Source: Sphingobacterium arenae
GTDB lineage: Bacteria > Bacteroidota > Bacteroidia > Sphingobacteriales > Sphingobacteriaceae
NCBI RefSeq assembly: GCF_014692505.1
Contig: NZ_JACNYK010000001.1
Span: 505,922 to 569,921 of the forward strand
Length of the DNA stretch: 64,000 nucleotides
Reading direction: 5' to 3'
The position numbers were made by a program, and so were the translations under genes. The notes beneath the pieces were generated by a model that searched no databases, had not been told where the DNA came from, and worked only from the letters and a program-made list of their open reading frames with translations. Positions 26,679-35,913 of this stretch are shown in pieces. Numbering within the stretch: the first letter of the stretch is position 1; the number at the start of each line of letters is the position of its first letter.

Positions 26679-27028
26679 CGTCTTTTTTCTTTGCCGCCGA
26701 TACTGCCGATAATCATTTCAATAATTGCCACTACGATCGCAAATAATGTAGCTGTCCAGAAACCGTCGACTTCAAATTTACTCCCCATAAGCTTATCACT
26801 CAACAGGATCATTAATACGGTGATGATAAACGAGACAAGCCCAAATGTCAACCAATTTAAAGGGAAAGTAAATAATCGCAAAATGCCTCCCACAATGGCA
26901 TTTACTAATCCAATAACCAGTCCGGTTATAATCGCCCACCAAAAATTGGCAACGGCAGCTCCTGGAACAATATAGGCCGCAATAGCAACCACGGCACCTG
27001 TAAGTAATAAACTGATAATAAATTTCAT
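26675..27028 (-). CDS. Phage-holin-4-2-like small membrane protein
   Basis: A 117-residue protein made of four hydrophobic helices with a basic C-terminus (GGKEKRR). The pattern matches the chromosomal holin family 4 superfamily (YvlD-like); most members are not from phages and their role is unknown. No phage genes surround it. The start at 27028 follows from the first helix; an extended frame to 27109 adds a basic leader. It overlaps the convergent PepSY gene by four bases. Confidence 0.7.
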   Translation of the reverse strand: MKFIISLLLTGAVVAIAAYIVPGAAVANFWWAIITGLVIGLVNAIVGGILRLFTFPLNWLTFGLVSFIITVLMILLSDKLMGSKFEVDGFWTATLFAIVVAIIEMIIGSIGGKEKRR

Positions 27029-27156
27029 CTGATTCTTTTTCACAAAGAACTCAAAAAAAGTGCCAAAGGGTGGAACTTTCTTAATAGTGCTTATTCGTTT
27101 AGCGCTCATAAAAGATTAATATTGTAAATGGTGAATTAATTTCTTAATTTAAATAG

Positions 27157-27840
27157 ATGAGCAAAAAGTTGAATAATTGCGATCATTTTTGCTTTATGTG
27201 CCGCCATGCTGGGCGAGATTGGTGGGAAAATATCGATATCCGGCGACAGGTTATCAAAGCAAAAAAGGGACAGCAAATCATTAATGAAGGAGAGGAAGCT
27301 ATAGGGGTGTATTTTGTGCAAGAAGGATTGGTCAAAGTACATAAAAGACATGGAGATAAAGAAAGTATTGTACGTTTTGCTAACCAAGGAGAGATTATAG
27401 GACATCGTGGTATGCCGGGAGATAAACCTATTTTTCCGATATCGGCTACTTGTTTAGAAAATTGTGTACTGTGTTTTGTTCCCTTCGATTTTTTTAAAAA
27501 ATTATTGCGAACGAATCCCGCATTAACGTACGCCATGCTGCTGTTTTATGCAGATGAACTACAGCTCTCTGAACGAAAAACGACTAATCAGGTTCATTTA
27601 TCGGTTAAAGGAAGGCTTGCATGGAGTTTTTTTCAGTTGGAGGAGAAAATGGGTACGGATAACGAGGGATATATTAAATTGATGCTGTCTAAGACAGATT
27701 TGGCGGCTTATGTGGGATCAACTTACGAGAGTGTGTACCGCATGATGACCGAGTTGGTGACAGAGGGCGTTATAGAGTCGGTTGATAAGTGTGTCAAAAT
27801 AAAGGATAGGGCAAAACTTCTTAGTTATAGTAAATCGTAA
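27157..27840 (+). CDS. Crp/Fnr family regulator with N-terminal Cys cluster
   Basis: A 227-residue regulator with a cyclic-nucleotide-binding-like domain (about 25-140) and a C-terminal winged helix (about 150-220, KTDLAAYVGSTYESVYRMM). It carries C8, C12 and C15 near the N-terminus and C99, C103 and C106 in the sensor domain, an unusual number that could ligate an Fe-S cluster or sense redox or NO. It lies at the 3' end of the nitrate/Moco operon, and an Fnr-like palindrome occurs at that operon's start, so control of nitrate assimilation is likely but inferred. Confidence 0.85.
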   Translation: MSKKLNNCDHFCFMCRHAGRDWWENIDIRRQVIKAKKGQQIINEGEEAIGVYFVQEGLVKVHKRHGDKESIVRFANQGEIIGHRGMPGDKPIFPISATCLENCVLCFVPFDFFKKLLRTNPALTYAMLLFYADELQLSERKTTNQVHLSVKGRLAWSFFQLEEKMGTDNEGYIKLMLSKTDLAAYVGSTYESVYRMMTELVTEGVIESVDKCVKIKDRAKLLSYSKS

Positions 27841-27881
27841 TAGATGCGGTTGACGATGAAATGGGCTAGAACGTGAGCGTA

Positions 27882-28535
27882 TTATAGATTATGGTTTATT
27901 TCGGTCTTTTGCCATTTACGGATACTATCGGGCGTATTGTAGTTCCGGAAATCTTTCGCATTCCCCGAAGAAGGGAGTTTTACCGCGCAAAGATTTTTTA
28001 TAGCACGTTTTACGGAAAAGCTAGTCAGGTACCCATGTTGGTAATCGAGGAATAATTTCTGTAGTCCGGAAGCGGTATAAATGGCACACAAGGGTTCGAC
28101 CTGTTCATTTTTCGTATACAGATATACGTCAGCCCCCACAATCTGCCGACGAATGTCCAACAGTCGCTGTAATAGTGGCGTTTCAATATCGATCATATCA
28201 CAGGGTAGCACGAAGAGGTCTGCTTTGGGGAACAGTTGGTGAGCGCTCAACAAACCAGCTAAAGGGCCTTTTACATCGACTTGATCGATGATCAATGTTT
28301 CGGAAGAAAATAGCTGACGATAAGTGCTCTGCTGGAGCGGATTAATAGAGAAATAGGTTTCCAGGCCCAGACTTTCTAACCTGTCGCTCATATGTTTGGC
28401 CCAGGTACAGCCATCCTTGCGTAACTGTCCTTTGTCGGTTCCCATACGGCTGCTTTTACCTCCGCATAGCACTAATCCTAACAATGTGTGTGCTGTGTTT
28501 TCCATTGATAAATAGTAGATTTCCATGTCGTCCAT
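27882..28535 (-). CDS. mobA: Molybdenum cofactor guanylyltransferase
   Basis: A 217-residue nucleotidyltransferase that adds GMP to Mo-molybdopterin to make the MGD form needed by NasA-type nitrate reductase. The N-terminal signature LVLCGGKSSRMGTDKG is typical, and PCDM supplies the metal-binding Asp. It starts directly after the moaE stop (TAA-ATG) and is the last gene of the long nitrate/Moco operon. Internal ATG codons at +4 and +11 are alternative starts. Confidence 0.9.
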   Translation of the reverse strand: MDDMEIYYLSMENTAHTLLGLVLCGGKSSRMGTDKGQLRKDGCTWAKHMSDRLESLGLETYFSINPLQQSTYRQLFSSETLIIDQVDVKGPLAGLLSAHQLFPKADLFVLPCDMIDIETPLLQRLLDIRRQIVGADVYLYTKNEQVEPLCAIYTASGLQKLFLDYQHGYLTSFSVKRAIKNLCAVKLPSSGNAKDFRNYNTPDSIRKWQKTEINHNL

Positions 28536-28964
28536 TTACTTCTGTTGACAGGAGCAATGTCCTCCCCAGGCCCGCTCACCGTCCACGAAATGCTCACATT
28601 TCCATAGCGGTACATGATGTTTGATACGGTCGATGATATACTGATTGGCTGCGTAGGCTTCCTCACGATGGGCAGCAGCAGTAATGACCACCACTGCTGT
28701 TTCCATGACTGAAACTTTGCCCAAACGATGGACGGCGATTGCAACTTGTAGTCCCCAACGTTGTTTTGCCTCATCCAGTAATGCCGCAATCATCTTGTTG
28801 GCCATCTGCTCGGCAGCCTCGTAAGAAAGGTGCGAGACTTCCTTTCCTTGGTGGTTATTCCGTACTTCGCCACTAAACAGCACGACTCCCCCCGCTTCTG
28901 GATGATGAGCCTGCTTCCAAAGTGCCATTACATCAATTTTTTCGGTGCTAAGATGTGTCATCAT
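28536..28964 (-). CDS. moaE: Molybdopterin synthase catalytic subunit
   Basis: A 142-residue large subunit of molybdopterin synthase, which transfers sulfur from MoaD thiocarboxylate to precursor Z. Family features include GVVLFSGEVRNNHQG, LSYEAAEQMA, the HRLG motif and HREEAY, and the C-terminal Lys-rich active-site region is shortened to WKCEHFVDGERAW. Start overlaps moaD stop by one base (TAATG). Confidence 0.92.
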   Translation of the reverse strand: MMTHLSTEKIDVMALWKQAHHPEAGGVVLFSGEVRNNHQGKEVSHLSYEAAEQMANKMIAALLDEAKQRWGLQVAIAVHRLGKVSVMETAVVVITAAAHREEAYAANQYIIDRIKHHVPLWKCEHFVDGERAWGGHCSCQQK

Positions 28965-29200
28965 TAGCCTCCGCTACTAGGTGGAATGACTAAGATAAGA
29001 TCGCCCTGACGAAGCTGGTAGTCCTCCTGCACAAACGTATCATCTACCGCAAACCGACATTGCTCCAATAATGTTGTGGCAAATGATTGCTGATCAATCA
29101 GGTAACGTCGTAAACGATTGATGTCTTTTGGGGTCTCTTGGACCTCCATAACGGAAGGGAAATAATCCTTCAATCCCGCAAAAAATTCCAAAGTAATCAT
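28964..29200 (-). CDS. moaD: Molybdopterin synthase sulfur carrier subunit
   Basis: A 78-residue ubiquitin-like protein ending in Gly-Gly (PPSSGG), the tail that is adenylated by MoeB and then thiocarboxylated. It follows moaA by two bases and is coupled to moaE. Length and the FFAGLKD start are normal for MoaD. Confidence 0.93.
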   Translation of the reverse strand: MITLEFFAGLKDYFPSVMEVQETPKDINRLRRYLIDQQSFATTLLEQCRFAVDDTFVQEDYQLRQGDLILVIPPSSGG

Positions 29201-29202
29201 AT

Positions 29203-30153
29203 TTATCCTCCAATTGTCAACATACTTATTTCGCTTCCGGAAAACTGCATTTGTTTTTGCCCGAGTGCTGCATATAAACTCGTTTCCAATCCTTTCTGAC
29301 TGCTGACCTCCCGAAGAGGTATGGGCGTATTACTACTTAAACAGCCATAAATATTTCCCTGAGCGTCTAATCGCAGACGATTGCAGTCGGCACAAAAAGG
29401 ATGGCTTTCATTGGCAATGATCCCGAAGCTATGGCCGCAAGCGGTGTTCCAGTACGTTGCGGTGTCTCCGTATTTCTTTGCCTGTTCGTCGATTGCATAG
29501 ACACTACTTATTCTTTCCAGCATGGCTTGCCTCGAGAAAAACTTGCTGTCTGTATCGCCAAATAGATGGCCCATGCCCATCAATTCCAAAAAGCGTATTT
29601 TAATACCATGTCTAAAGGCAAAATCTAGTAAAGGCAGGATCTCCTTATCGTTTTCACCGGCCATAATCACCGTGTTAATTTTTACCTCCAACCCTATTTT
29701 TTTTGCGGCTATTATTCCCTCGATCACCTGCTTTACACCCGCCCGTTTTGTGACCCTAAAGAAGGGAGTTTCGGATAATGCATCTAGCGAGACATTGATG
29801 GATCGAAGGCCGGCTTCTTGGAGAGAAGTAACTTTTTTCGCCAGTAAAAAGCCGTTTGTCGTCATCTTAATATCATGGATACCCAATTGTCGAATACCCG
29901 TTATTAATTTGGGGAGATCGGGGTATAGCAGTGGCTCACCTCCTGTTAAACGGATTGTCTGTAGATGCAATACATCGTGCAAGCGACCTATGAGGTCAAT
30001 GAGCTCATCGCTGGACAACACAACCGGCCTTGGTATGGCTGAGGTGATTCCATCTTCACATACACAATAGGTGCACGCAAAGTTGCATCTATCGAGCAGG
30101 CTTACGCGCAGGACTTTGAATGATCTTCCGATAGGGTCTGTCAATGTTTGCAT
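29203..30153 (-). CDS. moaA: GTP 3',8-cyclase
   Basis: A 316-residue radical-SAM enzyme that starts Moco synthesis from GTP. The N-terminal cluster is C23-x3-C27-x2-C30, the second cluster is CADC plus a later Cys (NIYGC) near 255-275, and the protein ends in the functionally important Gly-Gly tail. The start codon overlaps the stop of the upstream transporter gene by one base. Confidence 0.95.
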   Translation of the reverse strand: MQTLTDPIGRSFKVLRVSLLDRCNFACTYCVCEDGITSAIPRPVVLSSDELIDLIGRLHDVLHLQTIRLTGGEPLLYPDLPKLITGIRQLGIHDIKMTTNGFLLAKKVTSLQEAGLRSINVSLDALSETPFFRVTKRAGVKQVIEGIIAAKKIGLEVKINTVIMAGENDKEILPLLDFAFRHGIKIRFLELMGMGHLFGDTDSKFFSRQAMLERISSVYAIDEQAKKYGDTATYWNTACGHSFGIIANESHPFCADCNRLRLDAQGNIYGCLSSNTPIPLREVSSQKGLETSLYAALGQKQMQFSGSEISMLTIGG

Positions 30154-30881
30154 TACATGAAAAATAATAGTTTACAACAAGCAATCAGGAGCACTACGCT
30201 CAGCAAGGTGCGTACAGTTGCCATAGGAAAACGCGCACTACCAAAATATGCGCCCGTAAATCCTCCGGCAGCGGCCGCACAAAACCAGATGGCGAAGGAT
30301 GTATCGATGTATATCGGGGTGGTATTACCTAATAAGCCGCTGAAAGAATTTAACGTTATAAAAATGGCGGAGGTAGCTGCAGCTTCCTTGGCATTGGCCC
30401 AGCCCAATAAGATAAGCAACGGGCTTAAAAAGATACCGCCACCGATATTGAGCATACCCGATAGGAGGCCGATAATGGCGCCTATGAGTAACGCCAGCGG
30501 TATATTTACCGTTTTGCGTTCTGGGCGCTCTTTGGGTGTTATCCCCAGCAGCCGGATGATAGGCAATATTAAGGCAAGTCCAAGTAGTACAAAATAGACT
30601 TTCCCCTCAAGCGCATACCGTGCACCTAGGAATGCCGTTGGAATAGAGGTGATCAAAAATGGCCAACAGGTAGACCATCTGAAGTATCCGGCACGCCGAA
30701 ACTGAAAGAATCCTGTGCCGGCAACGAGCATATTGAGCATTAATATAAGTGGTTTGTATTGTGCTACGGGAATGGAAAAGATGGAAAAGACAGCAATGTA
30801 GCCGCTGGCACCTCCGTGTCCAACCGAGGCATACAAAAAACCAACAACAAATAGGACGAATGCGATATAATAGAGTTCCAT
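30153..30881 (-). CDS. TauE/SafE family anion transporter
   Basis: A 242-residue membrane protein with about seven to eight helices and the two TauE/SafE half-repeats, each with a glycine-rich turn (GHGGASGY near 20, LLSGMLNIGGG near 140). The family exports sulfite, sulfoacetate and related organic anions. Sited inside the nitrate/Moco operon between the rubredoxin fusion and moaA, it may handle nitrite, sulfite or molybdate; no ModABC molybdate importer is seen in the window. Substrate is inference. Confidence 0.85.
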   Translation of the reverse strand: MELYYIAFVLFVVGFLYASVGHGGASGYIAVFSIFSIPVAQYKPLILMLNMLVAGTGFFQFRRAGYFRWSTCWPFLITSIPTAFLGARYALEGKVYFVLLGLALILPIIRLLGITPKERPERKTVNIPLALLIGAIIGLLSGMLNIGGGIFLSPLLILLGWANAKEAAATSAIFITLNSFSGLLGNTTPIYIDTSFAIWFCAAAAGGFTGAYFGSARFPMATVRTLLSVVLLIACCKLLFFM

Positions 30882-30882
30882 G

Positions 30883-32379
30883 TCAATGTTTTAAAGATGT
30901 GGTGTTGATTTGATCAAATGCTATAAATTCTCTTTTGGGAGAACCGCATAGACCACAGGTATAATCTGCAGGTAGATCGTCGAAGGCGATACCTGATTCT
31001 ATTGACGCTAATGCATCCCCATAAGCGGGATCATAAATACTGAGGCAATGTGGGCAGCGGAATAATGATTGCTGCGGGGCACTATGCGAAAACTCCGGTA
31101 AATCGGAGGGATGATGTTGAGGCTCCGGATTGCTGTTTTGTAATGTGGCATCGTAAAAGCAATCACAAAGTGTTTTTAGCGTGGCGGGTAACGATTTCTC
31201 TGTTACGCGTTGTTTATAGAGAACGAGGTTATAAGAGTTGGCCTTGAAATCTTGCGTGTGGAAAACATCGAAGTAAGGTTCACTGTTCCCATGGTTGATC
31301 TGTTTGATGATAATCGAACCCCAGATGCCACTGTTTGATCCAATCTTAATGCCAAAACAAAGTCGGTAAGTTCGAATATTCCAGCGATCAAAATACCTGA
31401 CGATGGAACGCTTCAACTTTAGCGCTGGTTCGCACCAGTCTTCGATTTGCCAATTTAGCTCGTTGGAGGCGTGGCGCAAGTTAATACGGTGTTTGTCGAG
31501 AATGATATCCCATTCTTTACGATCTTGCTGTCGGATGTCTTTAATGATGAGAGACCGCCAGGGCGTCGTATATATCTGACCTACCCGAGATGTTTGGCAA
31601 ACGTTGCAAACGTCCAGCAAAAAGGAAACGGTGTAACACTCGTCTGGCCGATAAATGCCTAGCCAATATTTATCGTCATATGGGTTAAAACCTTCATAAT
31701 AGGGAAGACGGAAATCCGATTCCGTTAGCGGTTCTTGGACTTGTTGAAAATGAAACGCACCCGACGCTTTAATTTTTAATTCCAGATCCACACATACAGC
31801 AGCAATGTCGTCTTCTGCTATATCTTTGTTATCCATTATGGCGCTTTCCAGTTCCTTGCTGACGGCGGCAATATCCATGGAATAAATGAGTGATGACCAG
31901 CTTCTTACTTGATTTGTTTTGGGCCATCGGATATAGACATGCCAATAATTGCCTACTCCGGAGGATACAAAATTCAAATTACCGGTATAATAAGATACAA
32001 AAGACTGATTCGCATCTACAATGTTGATCTTTAGTTTGGGCGTAAATTCAAAGGACGCTAAAATATCTTTATAAATTCCCTCTCTCAACCAATGCGGCTG
32101 ATTGTAAAGACCATCGGCCACATAAGAACTTACGATATTTGGATAGTGATTTTCATTTACTTCATACAGCAGTTCTTGATTAAAGAGCTGATATTCGATG
32201 TCTTCCATTTGTGTTGGAGTGGCTGAAAAAAGCAGTTGTTGGCGTGTGCCGATCTTCACGGTTTTAACCTCTGCCGCATGCGCTGCTTCCAGTATGGCCT
32301 TGAAATCACCCACCGATACATAGCCTCCAGGTAGATTGATTTTCACGCGTTTCCATTCCTGTTGTATCTGCTTAGCCAT
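30883..32379 (-). CDS. NirB/sulfite-reductase-like domain protein with C-terminal rubredoxin
   Basis: A 498-residue protein. Residues about 10-75 resemble the ferredoxin-like half domain of nitrite/sulfite reductases (GGYVSVGDFKAIL, KIGTRQQLLF), and a second similar region follows near 230-290, but the siroheme/4Fe-4S set C-x5-C with C-x3-C is missing, so it is not itself a reductase. A rubredoxin domain ends the protein with C442, C445, C475 and C478. It overlaps the nitrate-reductase gene by eight bases. It probably relays electrons to nitrate or nitrite reductase. Confidence 0.78.
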   Translation of the reverse strand: MAKQIQQEWKRVKINLPGGYVSVGDFKAILEAAHAAEVKTVKIGTRQQLLFSATPTQMEDIEYQLFNQELLYEVNENHYPNIVSSYVADGLYNQPHWLREGIYKDILASFEFTPKLKINIVDANQSFVSYYTGNLNFVSSGVGNYWHVYIRWPKTNQVRSWSSLIYSMDIAAVSKELESAIMDNKDIAEDDIAAVCVDLELKIKASGAFHFQQVQEPLTESDFRLPYYEGFNPYDDKYWLGIYRPDECYTVSFLLDVCNVCQTSRVGQIYTTPWRSLIIKDIRQQDRKEWDIILDKHRINLRHASNELNWQIEDWCEPALKLKRSIVRYFDRWNIRTYRLCFGIKIGSNSGIWGSIIIKQINHGNSEPYFDVFHTQDFKANSYNLVLYKQRVTEKSLPATLKTLCDCFYDATLQNSNPEPQHHPSDLPEFSHSAPQQSLFRCPHCLSIYDPAYGDALASIESGIAFDDLPADYTCGLCGSPKREFIAFDQINTTSLKH

Positions 32380-35300
32380 TCGTAACCTCCATTTCTTCTT
32401 TTTCTGCCAAAAAATTATCCAAAATTGCCATCACTTGCGGACGGCATGAGCCGCATCCTGTTCCGGCACCACTGGTTTCGCATAATGTTTTTAGCTCCGT
32501 GCATCCGGATTGGATGAGCTTTTGCAGGTTCCCTTCTCCGACCTGGCTACAGCTGCAAATCAACTTACCGATAACCGGCTCTTTTGCACTGCCGCTACGC
32601 AACAATTGTAACCGTTTTTCACTAAGTTCTGTCTTGTTGGTGATCAGGTCTTTGAATTCTAGAAATTCATTCTTATCACCAATGAGTACAGCGCCTACTA
32701 AGCGATCTTGATGAATAATACATTTTTTATAATAGCGCTTTGCCTTGTCAATAAATACAATCTCTTCATATTCCTCGTTCGGACAATCAACGATGCCAAT
32801 ACTACAAAGATCGAAGCCCTGTATTTTGATGATGTTCATAAAGACAGAACCTGGATATATACTACCGATGTCGCCGTTATGATAACGGGCCACCACAGCG
32901 CTTTGCTGTTCGGCGGCAGCCGAAAAGCCGTACATGATCCCCTCAAATTCGGCAATTTCACCGATGGCGTAGATAGCTGGATCACTTGTTTGTAATCTAT
33001 TGTTTACCACTACGCCACGCTGGCAGTACAATCCGGCGGCTTTTGCCAGCTCAATATTAGGCGTTGTACCGATAGCAACAATAACGGCATCGCATTTGAT
33101 CTGTCGGCCACTCTTCAATTCCACCTTATTGACTTTGTTTCTGCCGTAATAGAGTTGTACCTCGTCGTTATAAAAGACATCACAGCCTTGGTCAATCATC
33201 TCTTCATGGAGCAATTGACTACCGAGGACATCCAATTGCCGGTTCAAAAAACGCGAAACACGCTGGACAACCGTAACCTGTACGTCCATCTCCCGCAAAC
33301 TCGCCGCCATCTCCAAGCCCAACAGTCCGCCCCCGATAATGACTACAGAAGCGTCCTTACGGAGGAATTTACGGAGATTATCGGCATCCGACCGATGTCT
33401 GATGCTGAATATCCCCGGTAGCGATGGAATATCTTTGGGCATTGCCGACCGACTGCCGGTGCCTAGAATCAAGGTGTCATAAGGTGTTTTTATTCCTCTG
33501 GAATCTTCGACATATTTATGCTCGCGATCGATACGGGTCACGGTAACGCCTCTGATATGGTTAATGTTGTAGACATTCTTTTCTTCCTCATCCCGCATTT
33601 TGACGAGTTCCTCCCATTGTTGGTCGCCGCTTACATAATGTGGTAGCATGACCCGGTTGTAAAAGGGCAGGTTTTCATTGCTGATCACGGTTATCTCATC
33701 CCTTGTATTGATTTCCCGAAAAGCTTTGACGAAACCGAAAGCTCCGGCACCGGCGCCGACAATCACAATGCGCTCAAAGGGCTTCTCGTAAGGAACTACC
33801 TGAACGGCGCAGAATTTGAAATCCGGTTCTTTTGAAATGGGATCGAGCAGCGGGTTGGTGAGGTTATTTGCCCGATGTAAGTCCGTGTCACCGAGCTTTC
33901 CCCAGTGCATGGGTAAAAAGACACATCCCGGTTTTATGCTGGTGCTGAGGCTGGCCTTGACGCGTACATGACCGCGACGTGAGGTGATTTCGACCAGTTG
34001 TCCCTCCGTTACGCCGAGCCGTTCGGCATCCTCGCGATGGATTTCGAGCTGAGATTCGCTGATATGCTGTTTCAGCTTACTGACTTTACCCGTCTTAGAC
34101 ATCGTATGCCATTGGTCTCGGATGCGTCCGGTGGTCAGAATAAAAGGAAAGGCCGCATCTGGTAATTCGCTACGCAGATCGGTATCCGGACTGTGGATAA
34201 TGGCTTTCCCGGACGGTGTATAGAAGTCATGATCGGCAAATAAACGCGTTGTTCCTATTTTTCGCCGCTTATTGTAAGGCCATTGAATGGTTTTATGTTT
34301 GTCGATCTGTGTATAATCCAGACCTTCGATATGCAGATTTGTTCTGGCTGTGAGTCGCGTATGTTCTTTGTATATGGCTTCGGTGTTTGGATAATCAAAA
34401 CCTGCAAAGCCCATTTTTTTGGCAAAACGACAAATAATTTCAGCGTCAGGAAGTGCTTCGCCCGGCGGGTCGATGATTTTGTGTAAATGACTGATCCGAC
34501 GTTCGGAATTGGTCATCGTTCCTTCTTTTTCTGCCCAGGCAGCTGCGGGCAAAATGACATCGGCATAAGCTAAGGTTTGGGGCTTGTTACTGATCTCCTG
34601 CACCACGACAAATTTAGCCTTTTCCAAGGCCTGTTCTACTGTTCGCGTATCGGGTAGGCTTGTCAATGGGTTGGTACATAATATCCAGACGGCTTTCAGC
34701 TTGCCGTCGGCCAATGCTTCAAACATTTCGGTAGCGGTAAGCCCCGGTTTGTCGGATAGGGTAGTTCCTCCCCAAAAATCAGCCACTTCCTGCCGGTGCG
34801 CCTCGTTTTTCAGATCACGATGTGCGGGCAGCAAATTGGCCAGACCGCCGACCTCCCTGCCTCCCATAGCATTTGGTTGGCCCGTCAACGAGAAAGGTCC
34901 GGAGCCTGGTTTACCGATTTTTCCGGTAATCAAGTTTAGATTAATGAGCGACAGATTTTTATCCACACCTTTCACACTTTGGTTAAGCCCCATTGTCCAC
35001 ATGGTCAATAGGGTTTTCGATTCGCCGATATAGGTTGCGGCTTGACGGATTTCATATTCAGGTATACGGCAGATACGTGCCGCTTCCGTTACGGTGCGCT
35101 CAAATACACGTGCTTTGTAATCTTCAAACCCCGCTGTATGGTGCGCTATAAAATGGTGATCAATAGTATCCTGCTCAATCAGAAGTCTGCCAATAGCATA
35201 ATTCAAAACCATATCTGTACCCGGTTGGATCTGTAGGTGTAGATCGGCAATAGCTGCCGAATCCGTTTTCCGGGGATCGACCACAATGATTTTTGTGTGT

Positions 35301-35884
35301 GGATGATTTGCTTTGTGTGCTTCTACCCGACGCCAGAGAATGGGATGGCACCAAGCGGGGTTGGCTCCTTCTACTAAAAAGCAATCGGAGAGCTCGATAT
35401 CATCGTAGCAAATAGGCACGGAGTCCTCCCCAAGAGCCATTTTATAGGCAGCAACGGCACTACTCATGCATAGGCGTGAATTGGTGTCTATATTGTTGCT
35501 GCCTATAAAGCCTTTTATCAGTTTATTGATGACGTAATATTCTTCCGTGAGGCATTGACCAGATGCGTAAAAGGCGACCGCATTCGGACCGTATTTATCC
35601 ATCATCGTACGGAATACAGCGGCTGTACGGGTGAGCGCATCTTCCCAGCTGACCCGTTGCATCGGCATATTGCGGTGATATCGCATTTGCGGATAAAGTA
35701 GACGGTCGGACTTATCGTTGACCGTGTACTGCAGATTCATGCCCTTGCTGCATAATTTCCCCCGATTAACCGGATGTTCTCCGTCGCCTATTACCGTTAC
35801 CGCATTGTGTTTATCTAGCTGGATTTTCACACCACATCCGACACCGCAATAACAACAGGTACTTGTTACTTCTGTTTCTTTCAT
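32372..35884 (-). CDS. nasA: Assimilatory nitrate reductase fused to NirB-like FAD/NAD(P)H reductase and BFD [2Fe-2S] domain
   Basis: A 1170-residue multidomain enzyme. Residues 1-~690 form the Mo-bisMGD catalytic part with a 4Fe-4S site (C10, C13, C17, C45). Residues ~705-1080 are a pyridine-nucleotide disulfide oxidoreductase (GAGAGAFG, later GGGLLGLEMA) as in NirB and NasC. The end carries a BFD-like [2Fe-2S] domain with CSC and CGSC. The protein could take electrons from NAD(P)H to nitrate without a separate NasC. The ATG at 35884 is chosen because the 4Fe-4S motif follows at once. Confidence 0.9.
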   Translation of the reverse strand: MKETEVTSTCCYCGVGCGVKIQLDKHNAVTVIGDGEHPVNRGKLCSKGMNLQYTVNDKSDRLLYPQMRYHRNMPMQRVSWEDALTRTAAVFRTMMDKYGPNAVAFYASGQCLTEEYYVINKLIKGFIGSNNIDTNSRLCMSSAVAAYKMALGEDSVPICYDDIELSDCFLVEGANPAWCHPILWRRVEAHKANHPHTKIIVVDPRKTDSAAIADLHLQIQPGTDMVLNYAIGRLLIEQDTIDHHFIAHHTAGFEDYKARVFERTVTEAARICRIPEYEIRQAATYIGESKTLLTMWTMGLNQSVKGVDKNLSLINLNLITGKIGKPGSGPFSLTGQPNAMGGREVGGLANLLPAHRDLKNEAHRQEVADFWGGTTLSDKPGLTATEMFEALADGKLKAVWILCTNPLTSLPDTRTVEQALEKAKFVVVQEISNKPQTLAYADVILPAAAWAEKEGTMTNSERRISHLHKIIDPPGEALPDAEIICRFAKKMGFAGFDYPNTEAIYKEHTRLTARTNLHIEGLDYTQIDKHKTIQWPYNKRRKIGTTRLFADHDFYTPSGKAIIHSPDTDLRSELPDAAFPFILTTGRIRDQWHTMSKTGKVSKLKQHISESQLEIHREDAERLGVTEGQLVEITSRRGHVRVKASLSTSIKPGCVFLPMHWGKLGDTDLHRANNLTNPLLDPISKEPDFKFCAVQVVPYEKPFERIVIVGAGAGAFGFVKAFREINTRDEITVISNENLPFYNRVMLPHYVSGDQQWEELVKMRDEEEKNVYNINHIRGVTVTRIDREHKYVEDSRGIKTPYDTLILGTGSRSAMPKDIPSLPGIFSIRHRSDADNLRKFLRKDASVVIIGGGLLGLEMAASLREMDVQVTVVQRVSRFLNRQLDVLGSQLLHEEMIDQGCDVFYNDEVQLYYGRNKVNKVELKSGRQIKCDAVIVAIGTTPNIELAKAAGLYCQRGVVVNNRLQTSDPAIYAIGEIAEFEGIMYGFSAAAEQQSAVVARYHNGDIGSIYPGSVFMNIIKIQGFDLCSIGIVDCPNEEYEEIVFIDKAKRYYKKCIIHQDRLVGAVLIGDKNEFLEFKDLITNKTELSEKRLQLLRSGSAKEPVIGKLICSCSQVGEGNLQKLIQSGCTELKTLCETSGAGTGCGSCRPQVMAILDNFLAEKEEMEVTNG

Positions 35885-35913
35885 GTCTGACAAAAGGCAA
35901 ATCAATTCCTATT

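Noticed and set aside
26675..27028. Prophage holin
   Set aside because: The holin-4-like fold is widespread on chromosomes and no phage genes are nearby.
30148..30597. 149-codon plus-strand frame
   Set aside because: Antisense to the TauE/SafE gene; Lys/Pro/Ala-rich mirror of its hydrophobic helices.
34584..35033. 149-codon plus-strand frame
   Set aside because: Antisense to the conserved Mo-bisMGD domain of the nitrate reductase; Ser/Pro-rich shadow composition.
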